A DNA stretch of 64,000 nt, taken from Candidatus Defluviibacillus avedoerensis. Lineage in GTDB: Bacteria; Pseudomonadota; Gammaproteobacteria; Burkholderiales; Burkholderiaceae_C. The stretch lies in the NCBI GenBank assembly GCA_016703665.1, contig JADJBS010000015.1, forward strand, positions 123,834 to 187,833, in the 5' to 3' direction. The translations under genes were made by a program, and so were the position numbers. The stretch's first letter is position 1. Every line of letters starts with the position of its first letter. Positions 51,071 through 59,321 of the stretch are shown piece after piece. The notes beneath the pieces were generated by a model that was given only the letters and a program-made list of their open reading frames with translations, had not been told where the DNA came from and did not search any database.

Positions 51071-52978
51071 ATGATTCAGATCACACTTCCTGACGGCTCT
51101 ATCCGTGAATTTTCGCAAGCGGTTACTGTCGCTGATGTGGCCGCCTCAATTGGTGCAGGCCTGGCAAAGGCGGCGCTGGGTGGAAAAATTGACAGCAAGG
51201 TGGTGGACACCAGTTACCTGATTGAGGCCAGCTGTCCACTGTCTATCGTGACAGCCAAAGATGCTGACGGCCTGGAGTTAATCCGCCACTCGACCGCGCA
51301 CTTGCTGGCCTATGCGGTCAAGACGCTGTTTCCAGAGGCGCAGGTCACCATTGGTCCGGTGATTGAGCATGGCTTTTACTACGACTTTTCGTACAAACGT
51401 CCGTTTACGCCAGAGGATCTGGTTGCCATCGAAAAGAAGATGACTGAGCTGGCCAACAAGGACGAACCCATCACCCGCCGCGTGTTGCCTCGTGACGAGG
51501 CTGTCGCGCATTTCAAAGCCATGGGCGAGGCTTACAAAGCAGAGATCATTGGTGGCATTCCCGCAGGACAGGACGTCAGCCTGTACCGCGAAGGCGGATT
51601 TGAAGACCTGTGCCGTGGTCCGCATGTCCCCAGTACTGGAAAGCTCAAGCATTTCAAGCTCATGAAGGTGGCGGGAGCTTACTGGCGCGGCGACCACCGC
51701 AATGAAATGCTGCAGCGCGTCTATGGCACCGCCTGGGCAACCAAGGATGAGCTGCAACAGCACTTGACGATGTTGGAGGAAGCAGAAAAGCGCGACCACC
51801 GTAAGCTGGGCAAGGAGCTTGACCTTTTTCACATTGATGAGCATTCACCGGGTACCGTGTTCTGGCACCCAAAGGGATGGACACTGTGGCAACAGGTGGA
51901 GCAGTACATGCGACGTGTTTACCGAGACAACGGTTACCAGGAAGTCAAAGGCCCACAAATCCTGGATCAGGGGTTGTGGGAGAAAACGGGTCACTGGGAC
52001 AAGTACCGCGAGAACATGTTTGTGACGGAATCGGAGAAGCGCGACTACGCTCTCAAACCGATGAATTGCCCTGGTCACATCATCATCTTCAAGCAAGGCA
52101 CAAAGAGCTATCGTGATTTGCCATTGCGTTTTGGCGAGTTTGGTCAATGCCACCGCAATGAGCCCACCGGTGGTCTGCACGGCATCATGCGTGTGCGCGC
52201 ATTTACGCAGGACGACGGACACATCTTCTGCATGGAAGATCAAATTCAGGGCGAAGTGGTGGCCTTTACGACGCTGCTGCAAAAGGTCTACAAGGACTTC
52301 GGGTTTACTGACATCATCTATAAACTGTCAACGCGACCCGAAAAGCGCATTGGTTCCGAGGAAAGCTGGGATCGCGCAGAGCAAGCATTGGCAGAAGGTC
52401 TCAAGGCGTCAGGCTGCGATTTTGAGTACTTGCCGGGCGAAGGCGCATTCTATGGCCCCAAAATCGAATACACGCTCAAAGATGCACTGGGTCGCCCTTG
52501 GCAATGCGGCACTATCCAAGTGGACCCCAACATGCCAGAGCGCTTGGATGCGGAATTCGTGGGCGAAGACGGCGAACGTCATCGTCCCATCATGTTGCAC
52601 CGAGCGATCGTGGGTAGCCTGGAGCGCTTTATTGGCATCTTGATTGAGCAGCATGCCGGTGCACTGCCTGTCTGGCTCGCGCCAACGCAGGTGGTGGTGC
52701 TCAACATTACAGACGCACAAGCCGACTACGCGCAATCGGTCTGCGATCAGCTGAACACGGCTGGCGTGCGGGCCTCAGTAGATCTGCATAACGACAAGAT
52801 TACCTACAAAGTGCGCAAACACTCAATGCAAAAAGTCCCCTTCATGCTGGTGGTGGGCGACAAGGAGCGTGAAGCCGGGGCGGTCGCAGTGCGTGGGCGC
52901 GGCAATCAGGATCTCGGGGTGATGCCTATTGCGGGCTTTATTGAGAAACTGCAAGCGGACATTCGTAACCTGGCCTGA
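51071..52978 (+). CDS. thrS: Threonyl-tRNA synthetase
   Basis: ThrRS charges tRNA-Thr and clears Ser-tRNA-Thr. The 635-residue protein starts with the TGS-like domain (MIQITLPDGSIREFSQAVTV), then the editing domain with HSTAH and CRGPHVPSTGKL, the class II core with zinc ligands MNCPGH and QCHRNEPTGGLHGIMRVRAF, and the anticodon-binding domain (VVVLNITDAQADYAQSVCDQ). The ATG at 51071 sits 40 bases beyond the terminator-like hairpin; a longer in-frame start runs through that hairpin and is rejected. It is followed by oppositely directed acyl-CoA dehydrogenase genes and not, as in many relatives, by infC. Confidence 0.96.
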   Translation: MIQITLPDGSIREFSQAVTVADVAASIGAGLAKAALGGKIDSKVVDTSYLIEASCPLSIVTAKDADGLELIRHSTAHLLAYAVKTLFPEAQVTIGPVIEHGFYYDFSYKRPFTPEDLVAIEKKMTELANKDEPITRRVLPRDEAVAHFKAMGEAYKAEIIGGIPAGQDVSLYREGGFEDLCRGPHVPSTGKLKHFKLMKVAGAYWRGDHRNEMLQRVYGTAWATKDELQQHLTMLEEAEKRDHRKLGKELDLFHIDEHSPGTVFWHPKGWTLWQQVEQYMRRVYRDNGYQEVKGPQILDQGLWEKTGHWDKYRENMFVTESEKRDYALKPMNCPGHIIIFKQGTKSYRDLPLRFGEFGQCHRNEPTGGLHGIMRVRAFTQDDGHIFCMEDQIQGEVVAFTTLLQKVYKDFGFTDIIYKLSTRPEKRIGSEESWDRAEQALAEGLKASGCDFEYLPGEGAFYGPKIEYTLKDALGRPWQCGTIQVDPNMPERLDAEFVGEDGERHRPIMLHRAIVGSLERFIGILIEQHAGALPVWLAPTQVVVLNITDAQADYAQSVCDQLNTAGVRASVDLHNDKITYKVRKHSMQKVPFMLVVGDKEREAGAVAVRGRGNQDLGVMPIAGFIEKLQADIRNLA

Positions 52979-52996
52979 TGACCTGCTGTCGGCTGT

Positions 52997-54166
52997 TTAT
53001 ACAGATGTCATGTTCATCAAGCCCATCTGGCGGGCGATCACCATCAGCATGACTTCGTCTGCGCCACCGCCAATGGAGCCTAGCCGGAAGTCCCGGTAGG
53101 CACGGGATACTGGGTTGTCCCAGGTGTAGCCCATGCCGCCCTGAAACTGCATGCACCAGTCGGCGATCTCGCGGCCCAGTCGGCCAGCTTTTAATTTGGC
53201 CATGGAAGCCAGTTCTATGACGTTCTGGCCCTTCACGTATGCATCGGTTGCGACATAAACCAGAGCGCGAAGGGCCTCCAGTTCAGTTTTGAGCTCTGCC
53301 AGTTTGTACTGGATGAACTGGTTGTCGAGCAAGGGGCGCCCAAAAGCCTGACGCTGTCGCAGGTAGTCTGCTGTTTCATCGATTAAGGCCAGTGCCGACA
53401 GTCGGCGCGCTGCGCCGTCTAGCCGTTCTTCCTGAAATTGCTTCATCTGATAGATGAAACCCATGCCTTCTTCGCCGATGCGGTTTCGCACGGGGACACG
53501 TACTTCGTCAAAAAAAATCTGGGCGGTGTCGGATGACCACATGCCAAACTTTTTGATCTTGTTCATGCTGATGCCAACGGTACGCTGACCGCTTTCATCC
53601 TTGAGCGGAACGATGATCAAGGATTTATTCTTGTGCGATTGCCCCTCAGAGGTATTGCACAGCAGGCATATCCAGTCCGCCTGCATGGCGTTGGTGATCC
53701 ACATCTTGCTGCCGCTGATCACGTAGTCATCACCATCGCGCTTGGCAAATGTCTTGAGCGAGGCCACGTCAGACCCTGCGCCAGCCTCCGACACGCCAAT
53801 GGACGCCACCATGTCACCCGCGATGGCTGGCGCCAAGAATTCCAGGCGCAGTTCATCTGAGCCAAAGGCGGCCAGTGCAGGCGTTGCCATGTTGGTTTGC
53901 ACACCGATACCCATCGCCACACCCTGAGCACGGGCGTAACCGATGGCCTCTGACGCCGCCAAGGCATACGAAAAGTCCAGCCCTAACCCCCCATAGGGCT
54001 CGGGCTTGGTGATACCCAGGTAGCCCAGATCGCCCATTTTCTTGAAAAGTTCATGGGCTGGAAAGATTTCAGCAGCTTCCCATTCGTCAACAAAAGGGTC
54101 AATCTCTGCTCGGATGAACTTGCGCAGACCATCCATCATCTCAAGGTGTTGTACGGTGTAAAGCAT
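52997..54166 (-). CDS. Acyl-CoA dehydrogenase
   Basis: A 389-residue FAD-dependent acyl-CoA dehydrogenase that introduces a 2,3-double bond into an acyl-CoA. FAD/substrate motifs are GVSEAGAGSDVASLKTFAKR and KMWITNAMQADWIC, the fold continues through QAFGRPLLDNQFIQYKLAEL, and the end reads FQGGMGYTWDNPVSRAYRDF. The position of the MCAD-type catalytic Glu is occupied by Gly (GSIGGGADEV), so a catalytic acid elsewhere is expected, as in isovaleryl-CoA type enzymes. The ATG at 54166 with AAGAG is preferred over a TTG six codons earlier. Last gene of the leftward lysR-dehydrogenase unit. Confidence 0.88.
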   Translation of the reverse strand: MLYTVQHLEMMDGLRKFIRAEIDPFVDEWEAAEIFPAHELFKKMGDLGYLGITKPEPYGGLGLDFSYALAASEAIGYARAQGVAMGIGVQTNMATPALAAFGSDELRLEFLAPAIAGDMVASIGVSEAGAGSDVASLKTFAKRDGDDYVISGSKMWITNAMQADWICLLCNTSEGQSHKNKSLIIVPLKDESGQRTVGISMNKIKKFGMWSSDTAQIFFDEVRVPVRNRIGEEGMGFIYQMKQFQEERLDGAARRLSALALIDETADYLRQRQAFGRPLLDNQFIQYKLAELKTELEALRALVYVATDAYVKGQNVIELASMAKLKAGRLGREIADWCMQFQGGMGYTWDNPVSRAYRDFRLGSIGGGADEVMLMVIARQMGLMNMTSV

Positions 54167-54192
54167 GATGAACTCTTGGGGCAATGTACAAA

Positions 54193-55335
54193 TCAGGCTG
54201 GTAAATCCAGCACCTGGCGCGCCAGAATATTGCGCTGGATTTCGTTGGTTCCGCCATAAATCATGGCGGAGGTGGAGCCAAACAAGGGGGCGAGGGCGTT
54301 AAAGCTTTGACCATCGAGTAGTTGGTCTCCTGCTACTGCTCCTAACTCATTGCAGCTTTCGGCCAACAATGTGCCGATGCGGTGGTAGGTCTCGCTTGCC
54401 CAGATTTTCAGCAGCGAGACCGATGCGGGTAGCGGGTTGCCTTGTTTGACGATATCGGCAAATGCCGTGTAGGCTGCGGTCAAGTCGGCTACGTCCAGGC
54501 GTAGCGCGGTGTAGCGCTGCATGAAGATTGGGTCGGTTTCCAGGTGGCGGCTTTTGGCCAAACGGGCGAGTTGCCCCAGTGCATATTGCGACTGTTTTGG
54601 GCTGCCCAAGAAAATGCGTTCGAACCCCAGCAGTGCTTTTGCAACGGTCCATCCCCCATGCAGGCGCCCAACCAGATTCTCTGCAGGGACCCGCACATTG
54701 TCGAAGAACACTTCACAGAATTCCTGTTCACCGGCGAGCGTGGTGATGGGCCGTATCGTGATGCCGGGGGTGCTGAGTTCACACAACAAAAAGCTGATGC
54801 CCTCTTGTTTTTTTGCGTGCTTATCTGTACGCACCAGCATGAAAATGCAGGTGGCGTCTTGCGCCAGCGTAGTCCAAATCTTTTGACCATTGACGATGAA
54901 ATGCGCTCCCTTTTCATCGCTTGCCTGAACTGCTTCCGTTCGCAAACTGGCCAAGTCTGAGCCTGAGTTCGGTTCAGAATAGCCTTGGCACCAGACATGC
55001 TCACCGCTCAAGATCTTGGGTAAAAACCGCTGCTGCTGTTCGACCGTTCCATGTTGGATCAACATGGGGCCGACCATCACAATGCCCTGATCTGGCGCCC
55101 GTGCAGCACCAAACTGCTCGAGTTCCTCAATCCAGGCGATCAGCAGGGCAGGGGGAAGGCCCATGCCGCCGTGGGACGCGGGCCAAGCCGGTGCAACCCA
55201 TCCTTGACGTGAGAGCGTTTTGTACCACACCTCCATTTCGGACCAGCGTGCGCGGTGTGATAGAAAGCGCAGATTGGGCGGATAGTTTGCCTGTAAGAAT
55301 GCGCGTACCATGCTCCGGAAGTCGGTCTCTGGCAT
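54193..55335 (-). CDS. Acyl-CoA dehydrogenase (probable subunit of a heteromeric enzyme)
   Basis: A 380-residue acyl-CoA dehydrogenase starting MPETDFRSMVRAFLQANYPP. FAD motifs are CQGYSEPNSGSDLASLRTEA and NGQKIWTTLAQDATCIFML; the end is SAMIYGGTNEIQRNILARQV, with Gly where simple dehydrogenases have the catalytic Glu. Its neighbour upstream is a more divergent dehydrogenase, and such side-by-side pairs are typical of alpha2beta2 enzymes acting on bulky or branched acyl-CoA (for example in steroid side-chain breakdown). That comparison is inference. The longer in-frame start at 55449 would overlap the upstream gene heavily. 26 bases separate it from the next gene. Confidence 0.85.
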   Translation of the reverse strand: MPETDFRSMVRAFLQANYPPNLRFLSHRARWSEMEVWYKTLSRQGWVAPAWPASHGGMGLPPALLIAWIEELEQFGAARAPDQGIVMVGPMLIQHGTVEQQQRFLPKILSGEHVWCQGYSEPNSGSDLASLRTEAVQASDEKGAHFIVNGQKIWTTLAQDATCIFMLVRTDKHAKKQEGISFLLCELSTPGITIRPITTLAGEQEFCEVFFDNVRVPAENLVGRLHGGWTVAKALLGFERIFLGSPKQSQYALGQLARLAKSRHLETDPIFMQRYTALRLDVADLTAAYTAFADIVKQGNPLPASVSLLKIWASETYHRIGTLLAESCNELGAVAGDQLLDGQSFNALAPLFGSTSAMIYGGTNEIQRNILARQVLDLPA

Positions 55336-55346
55336 CGCTTCCCCAA

Positions 55347-56542
55347 TCAGCTTGACGTGGGAAGGTACGTTGCCAAAGACTCGACTCCCCCCGTTCCACC
55401 ACCCCCAGGCCTTGCAAGGCAGAGAGCCTTTGCTGGTGAACGGTGGCATTTCCCAACCACGCGCACAAAACTAAACTGCGCTTGTAATAGGAACTGACAT
55501 TGCATTCATCTGTGAAGCCAATGGCCCCATGCATTTGTACTGCAGAGCGGGCAGCCTGCGCAGAGGCTAAAGCGCAACGTACTTTGACGCGACTTGCATG
55601 GCCCTCAAGCGACTCGATGGAAAGATGATCGCAGCCGTCGGCCAACCTCAACACCTCTGACAGCGTTGCTTTGGCAACTTCCAAATGAATGAAAACATCC
55701 ACCGCGCGGTGCTGCAGCGCCTGGTTGCTTCCAATCGGCTTGCCGAACTGCACCCGGGTGCGTAAGTAGGCAAGCGTTAAGTCCAGCAGTGCTTTTGCAC
55801 CACCATAGAGTTCCGCCGCTTGGAGTATCTGGGTCAGCGCCAATGCCCGCCTGAGCGAGGTCTGGACCGTTTCGCCCTGGCCCAGGATTGAATCCAGGGG
55901 TACGCTTGCTCGGTCAAATCGCAGAGCGGAAGCGTCGCTGCCGTCCGCTAACCGAAGAGGGGTTTCACACACGCCAGTTGTACCCCTCGCAACCCAGATC
56001 AGTATCACATTGTCTTCTGCACGGCAGGGCACGATCCAGCCGCTCGCCATTTGGCCAGGCTGCACCATGCATTTTTCACCCTGAATGCAAATACCGTCTG
56101 AGGTCAATTCCGCACCACAGGACAGGGGTGTAGGACTGATGTCGCCATGGTCTTCCTGCCAGGCCAAGGCCGGAATGCACCGGCCGTCAACCATGTGACG
56201 CAATAACTCCCTTGCTTTTGCGGTTGACTGTTGCCTCAATACCAAGGCAGCAAGACCTGCCACCGCCAGGGTGGGTTCTGGGGCGGCCTGTGCTCCAGCG
56301 GCCAAGAAGAACTCGGCTGCTGAACGCATAGATAAATGCATTCCGCCCAAGTCTTCAGGCACCAGTAGGCCCGGCCAGCCAAGTGAAATCAGGTCTTGCC
56401 ATTGCTTCAGTTGCGCTGATGGCTGTTGCTCTAAGTCGTGACTTCGAATTTGGCGGGAGCGAGCCAAAGCATCGCTGCGCAAAAAATAGTCGTCCGCTGC
56501 TTCGCGGATAGCACTTTGCGCCTCTTCGTCAATACCGGACAT
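55347..56542 (-). CDS. Acyl-CoA dehydrogenase-like protein, 3' end probably frameshifted
   Basis: A divergent acyl-CoA dehydrogenase (MSGIDEEAQSAIREAADDYF, LISLGWPGLLVPEDLGGMHL, VQFGKPIGSNQALQHRAVDV, VQMHGAIGFTDECNVSSYYK). It has weak FAD-loop conservation, as expected for the partner subunit of a heteromeric enzyme. Recognisable homology ends at HQQRLSALQG. The frame then stays open to 55127, overlapping the next gene by about 210 bases. Loss of one base at the nearby G5 or G6 run would instead bring in a TGA at 55347-55349, 11 bases before the next ATG. I therefore place the end at 55347. Upstream lies the LysR regulator gene, 95 bases away. Confidence 0.7.
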
Positions 56543-56637
56543 GCTGGTTGCCTCATGATTTCAATCAGCCAGCAGGTTGCCAGAAAGCACCGCATCAACA
56601 TTCGCAAATGCGAAAGGGGGGCTTTGTTCAGTGCGTG

Positions 56638-57618
56638 CTATTTGATGGCGGTGTCTGGATCTTGACCGAGGTGGTCAAACAGAGAGCGGGCCGCATGAGG
56701 TAAAAGCTCGCGGTTGCGAGTCACGATTTTGAGTTCGCGATCTGCCCATATGTCGCTTAAATCCAGCAAAGCAAGCTTCATGACTTTGGCATGCCGCTCT
56801 GCAGACGAAGCTGGCACGATACCTATACCCACACCTGCTTCAATCATCCGGCAGATGGCTTCAAAGCTGGAAACCTGAATCCTCGGGCTGTAGCCGCTGC
56901 CGGTAGATTCGGCCTTGCGTACCAAGAACCGATAAATTGCGCTGCTGTGGTGCAAACCAATGTGCTGCTCTTCCAGCGTTTGAGCAAAGGCAATCGGTTT
57001 TTGGCTTCCTATCATGGGATGCCCTTTTGGTGTCACCAACACCAAACGGTTGCGCCCAAAGGGGCGGGTTTCAAAACCCTGGCTGTAGACATCACCAGCG
57101 ATCAGGCCAATATCGGCCTCGCCGTCCGTCACCGCCCGGACGATTTCCTCACTGAGGTATTCGCGCAGATCCACCCGGATGTTGGGATTGGCCGTCAAAA
57201 ATCCAGCCAGCTTTTCCGGAAGGTATTCAGTTATGGAGGTCGTATTTGCAAATACGCGCACATGCCCTTTGACGCCTTTGCCAAAGTCTTGCATGTCGCA
57301 GCGCAAATGTTCCATTTGCTGCAAAACCAGTTTGGCATGGTAGAGCAGGGCCTGTCCAACGGCTGTCAAATTGACACCTTGCGCGGTGCGGTGTAACAGT
57401 TTGGCACCCACGCTTTCTTCCATCTGTTTGATGCGTGTCGATGCTGCTGCCAATGAAATGCAAGCCTTGTCGGCACCACGTGTCAAGCTGCGTGCTTCAG
57501 CGACAAACGCGAAAAGCTTGAGATCAAACAGGTCAAGATGAAGATTCAAGGCCACAAGTTTTGCAATGGAACAAAGGTGCAGTCTAACCCGTAGACAAAA
57601 GGCGTGTTCGAGATACAT
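56638..57618 (-). CDS. LysR-type transcriptional regulator
   Basis: A LysR-family regulator. The DNA-binding helix-turn-helix is in FDLKLFAFVAEARSLTRGAD and AAASTRIKQMEESVGAKLLH. The effector domain has VRVFANTTSITEYLPEKLAG, ADIGLIAGDVYSQGFETRPF and IEAGVGIGIVPASSAERHAK. About 305 residues if started near 57555 (a GTG) or 326 from the ATG at 57618; the start is not settled. It is transcribed leftwards ahead of three acyl-CoA dehydrogenase genes, which it may control, and is divergent from infC. Effector unknown; an acyl-CoA intermediate is a reasonable guess. Confidence 0.87.
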   Translation of the reverse strand: MYLEHAFCLRVRLHLCSIAKLVALNLHLDLFDLKLFAFVAEARSLTRGADKACISLAAASTRIKQMEESVGAKLLHRTAQGVNLTAVGQALLYHAKLVLQQMEHLRCDMQDFGKGVKGHVRVFANTTSITEYLPEKLAGFLTANPNIRVDLREYLSEEIVRAVTDGEADIGLIAGDVYSQGFETRPFGRNRLVLVTPKGHPMIGSQKPIAFAQTLEEQHIGLHHSSAIYRFLVRKAESTGSGYSPRIQVSSFEAICRMIEAGVGIGIVPASSAERHAKVMKLALLDLSDIWADRELKIVTRNRELLPHAARSLFDHLGQDPDTAIK

Positions 57619-57716
57619 AAAACCGCTTTTCGTTACGCCACGGGCTGATGCTATCTCCCTGTATTCGCCTCGCTCCTGTTGCTGAAATGTCAAAATTCAT
57701 CTAAATCAATAACTTA

Positions 57717-57836
57717 CACCACGGAGAGTGGTGCTTTTCTTGACATATTCGTATAAAATCCTAGGTTGTTCGCAGCGGCGCCTATCGCAATCGCGGTAAA
57801 CGGCTGCTGCTGTTTTTAATTTGAAGGATTTGAACC
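57717..57836 (+). promoter_or_regulatory. infC promoter and leader region
   Basis: The 218-base gap between the lysR and infC starts holds a CACCAC-GGAGA-GTGGTG hairpin (57717-57733), TTGACA (57740-57745) and TATAAA (57752-57757); the last two are only 6 bases apart, so they cannot both serve one promoter. GCAGC (57772-57776) can pair with GCTGC (57803-57807) just before a T5 tract, a terminator-like shape within the leader. The ribosome site AAGGA follows at 57824-57828. Confidence 0.4.
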
Positions 57837-58439
57837 ATCGCTACTGAATTTCGCGACCGTCGCCACCGCGAGGAACGCAAACACCGCCTGAACCGGGAAA
57901 TCATGGCCCCGGAAGTTCGACTATCCGGTCCTGATAACGAGCCTTTAGGTATTGTCAGCATCTCTGAAGCCCTTCGTATGGCGGGCGAGGCCGATGTGGA
58001 TCTGGTTGAAATCGCTGCCACTGCAAACCCACCGGTTTGTCGTTTAATGGATTACGGCAAGTTCAAATACCAGGAGCAGAAAAAGGCGGCCGAAGCGAAA
58101 GCCAAGCAAACGGTCATTGAAATCAAGGAAATCAAGTTTCGCCCGGGCACCGATGATGGTGACTACAACATCAAGATGCGCAATATCAAGCGTTTCTTGG
58201 CTGAGGGCGATAAATGCAAGATTACGCTGCGCTTTCGGGGGCGCGAGATCACGCACCAGGAAATTGGCATGGCGCTGTTGCAGCGCATTCGGGATGACTT
58301 GGCAGACTTGATTGTGGTGGAGCAGTTCCCCAAACTGGAAGGTCGTCAGATGATCATGATGATCGCGCCTGGCAAGAAAAAACCCGGGGGGTCTACCCCC
58401 AAACACGTAGCCGAAGTAGCACCTGCGGCCGTGGTCTGA
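57837..58439 (+). CDS. infC: Translation initiation factor IF-3, AUC start codon
   Basis: IF-3 binds the 30S subunit and checks the initiation codon. The family N-terminus extends upstream of the first ATG (57903): in frame, IATEFRDRRHREERKHRLNR precedes MAPEVRLSG. A TGA at 57831-57833 closes the frame, so the only fitting start is the ATC at 57837, eight bases after AAGGA. Such a rare start matches the AUU of E. coli infC, through which IF-3 represses its own synthesis. The 200-residue protein shows ANPPVCRLMDYGKFKYQEQK, the linker with EIKEIKFRPGTDDGDYNIKM, and the C-domain with VVEQFPKLEGRQMIMMIAP plus a short extension. First gene of infC-rpmI-rplT-pheST. Confidence 0.93.
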   Translation: MATEFRDRRHREERKHRLNREIMAPEVRLSGPDNEPLGIVSISEALRMAGEADVDLVEIAATANPPVCRLMDYGKFKYQEQKKAAEAKAKQTVIEIKEIKFRPGTDDGDYNIKMRNIKRFLAEGDKCKITLRFRGREITHQEIGMALLQRIRDDLADLIVVEQFPKLEGRQMIMMIAPGKKKPGGSTPKHVAEVAPAAVV

Positions 58440-58448
58440 GAATCCCTT

Positions 58449-58500
58449 CTCTGACGGATTGGTCGTCTGTCAGAGGGTGATGCGAAGTCTTTGACTTTGC
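58449..58500 (+). promoter_or_regulatory. Hairpins between infC and rpmI
   Basis: Two stems lie in the 199-base gap before rpmI: CTCTGAC (58449-58455) with GTCAGAG (58469-58475), and GCGAAGTC-TTT-GACTTTGC (58482-58500). Neither has a T-tract, so they are not terminators. In E. coli this region carries the L20 translational operator that controls rpmI-rplT; a similar role is possible. The rest of the gap shows nothing recognisable. Confidence 0.4.
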
Positions 58501-58638
58501 GAACAGCGTTGTCTTGATTGGCAGCGCGAGCAGTGATTGCATTGATTTGTAGCGCTGAAAAATAGTGGCTCGGGGCCATCAAGTCTGCAGGACAGTTTTT
58601 GCAGCGCCTCACGAGCACATACGATAAGGAGCAGTCAC

Positions 58639-58842
58639 ATGCCCAAAATGAAGACCAAGAGCAGCGCGAAGAAGCGTTTTCGCGTTCGTCCAGGTGGAAC
58701 CGTCAAGCGCGGTCAAGCCTTCAAGCGTCACATTCTGACCAAGAAGACCACCAAGAACAAGCGCCACCTGCGTGGAGCGGTTGCCGTTCATGAGACCAAT
58801 ATGGGTCACATGGCGCAAATGCTGCCCAAGCAAGGCCTTTAA
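58639..58842 (+). CDS. rpmI: Ribosomal protein bL35
   Basis: A 67-residue, strongly basic protein of the large subunit. It starts MPKMKTKSSAKKRFRVRPGG, with the conserved SSAKKRF and HILTKKTTKNKRHLRG blocks, and ends MAQMLPKQGL. AGGAG at 58628-58632 is a good ribosome site. It lies between infC and rplT (25 bases to rplT), the standard order. Confidence 0.97.
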   Translation: MPKMKTKSSAKKRFRVRPGGTVKRGQAFKRHILTKKTTKNKRHLRGAVAVHETNMGHMAQMLPKQGL

Positions 58843-58867
58843 TTCACCGACGAACAAGGAGTAACAC

Positions 58868-59230
58868 ATGCCTCGCGTCAAACGTGGTGTAACGGCTCGC
58901 GCCCGCCACAAAAAAGTTCTCGCACTCGCCAAGGGTTTTCGCGGTCGCCGCGGTAATGTCTTCCGTATCGCCAAAGAAGCGGTAATGAAGGCTGGGCAAT
59001 ATGCCTACCGTGACCGTCGTACCAAGAAGCGTGTCTTCCGTCAGTTGTGGATTGCCCGTATCAATGCAGCAGCTCGTAGCTGCGGCATGACCTACAGCCA
59101 GTTCGCTAACGGCCTGAAGAAAGCCCAGATCGAGATCGACCGCAAAGTCTTGTCCGACATGGCCATTCACGACATGCCCGCATTTGCTGCCATCGTGAAC
59201 CAAGTGAAAGCCAAGCTGCTCGCAGCCTGA
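58868..59230 (+). CDS. rplT: Ribosomal protein bL20
   Basis: A 120-residue basic protein needed early in 50S assembly and, in E. coli, a repressor of its own operon. It starts MPRVKRGVTARARHKKVLAL, with the conserved AKGFRGRRGNVFRIAKEAVM, RQLWIARINAAARSCGMTYS and the C-terminal AIVNQVKAKL. AAGGAGTAACAC precedes the ATG. Followed by a terminator-like hairpin before pheS. Confidence 0.97.
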   Translation: MPRVKRGVTARARHKKVLALAKGFRGRRGNVFRIAKEAVMKAGQYAYRDRRTKKRVFRQLWIARINAAARSCGMTYSQFANGLKKAQIEIDRKVLSDMAIHDMPAFAAIVNQVKAKLLAA

Positions 59231-59246
59231 TCTTGACCCCTGTAGC

Positions 59247-59263
59247 GCTATTCTCTGAATAGC
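59247..59263. repeat. Short palindrome GCTAT-N7-ATAGC between rplT and pheS
   Basis: GCTATTCTCTGAATAGC; here the arms extend to 7 bases (GCTATTC/GAATAGC) with a 3-base loop. It is the only intergenic copy of the family lying inside an operon of core translation genes. Confidence 0.45.
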
Positions 59264-59281
59264 AATACGCCCAAACAAATG

Positions 59282-59321
59282 AAGGGCTAGCGCTTGAAAC
59301 AGCTCTAGCCCTTTGTTTTTT
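59282..59321 (+). terminator. Terminator-like hairpin between rplT and pheS
   Basis: AAGGGCTAG (59282-59290) pairs with CTAGCCCTT (59305-59313), with an inner GCT/AGC, and is followed by TGTTTTTT. It sits 23 bases before pheS. It would end or attenuate the infC-rpmI-rplT transcript before pheST. No phenylalanine-rich leader frame is seen, so E. coli-style pheST attenuation is not supported. Confidence 0.75.
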
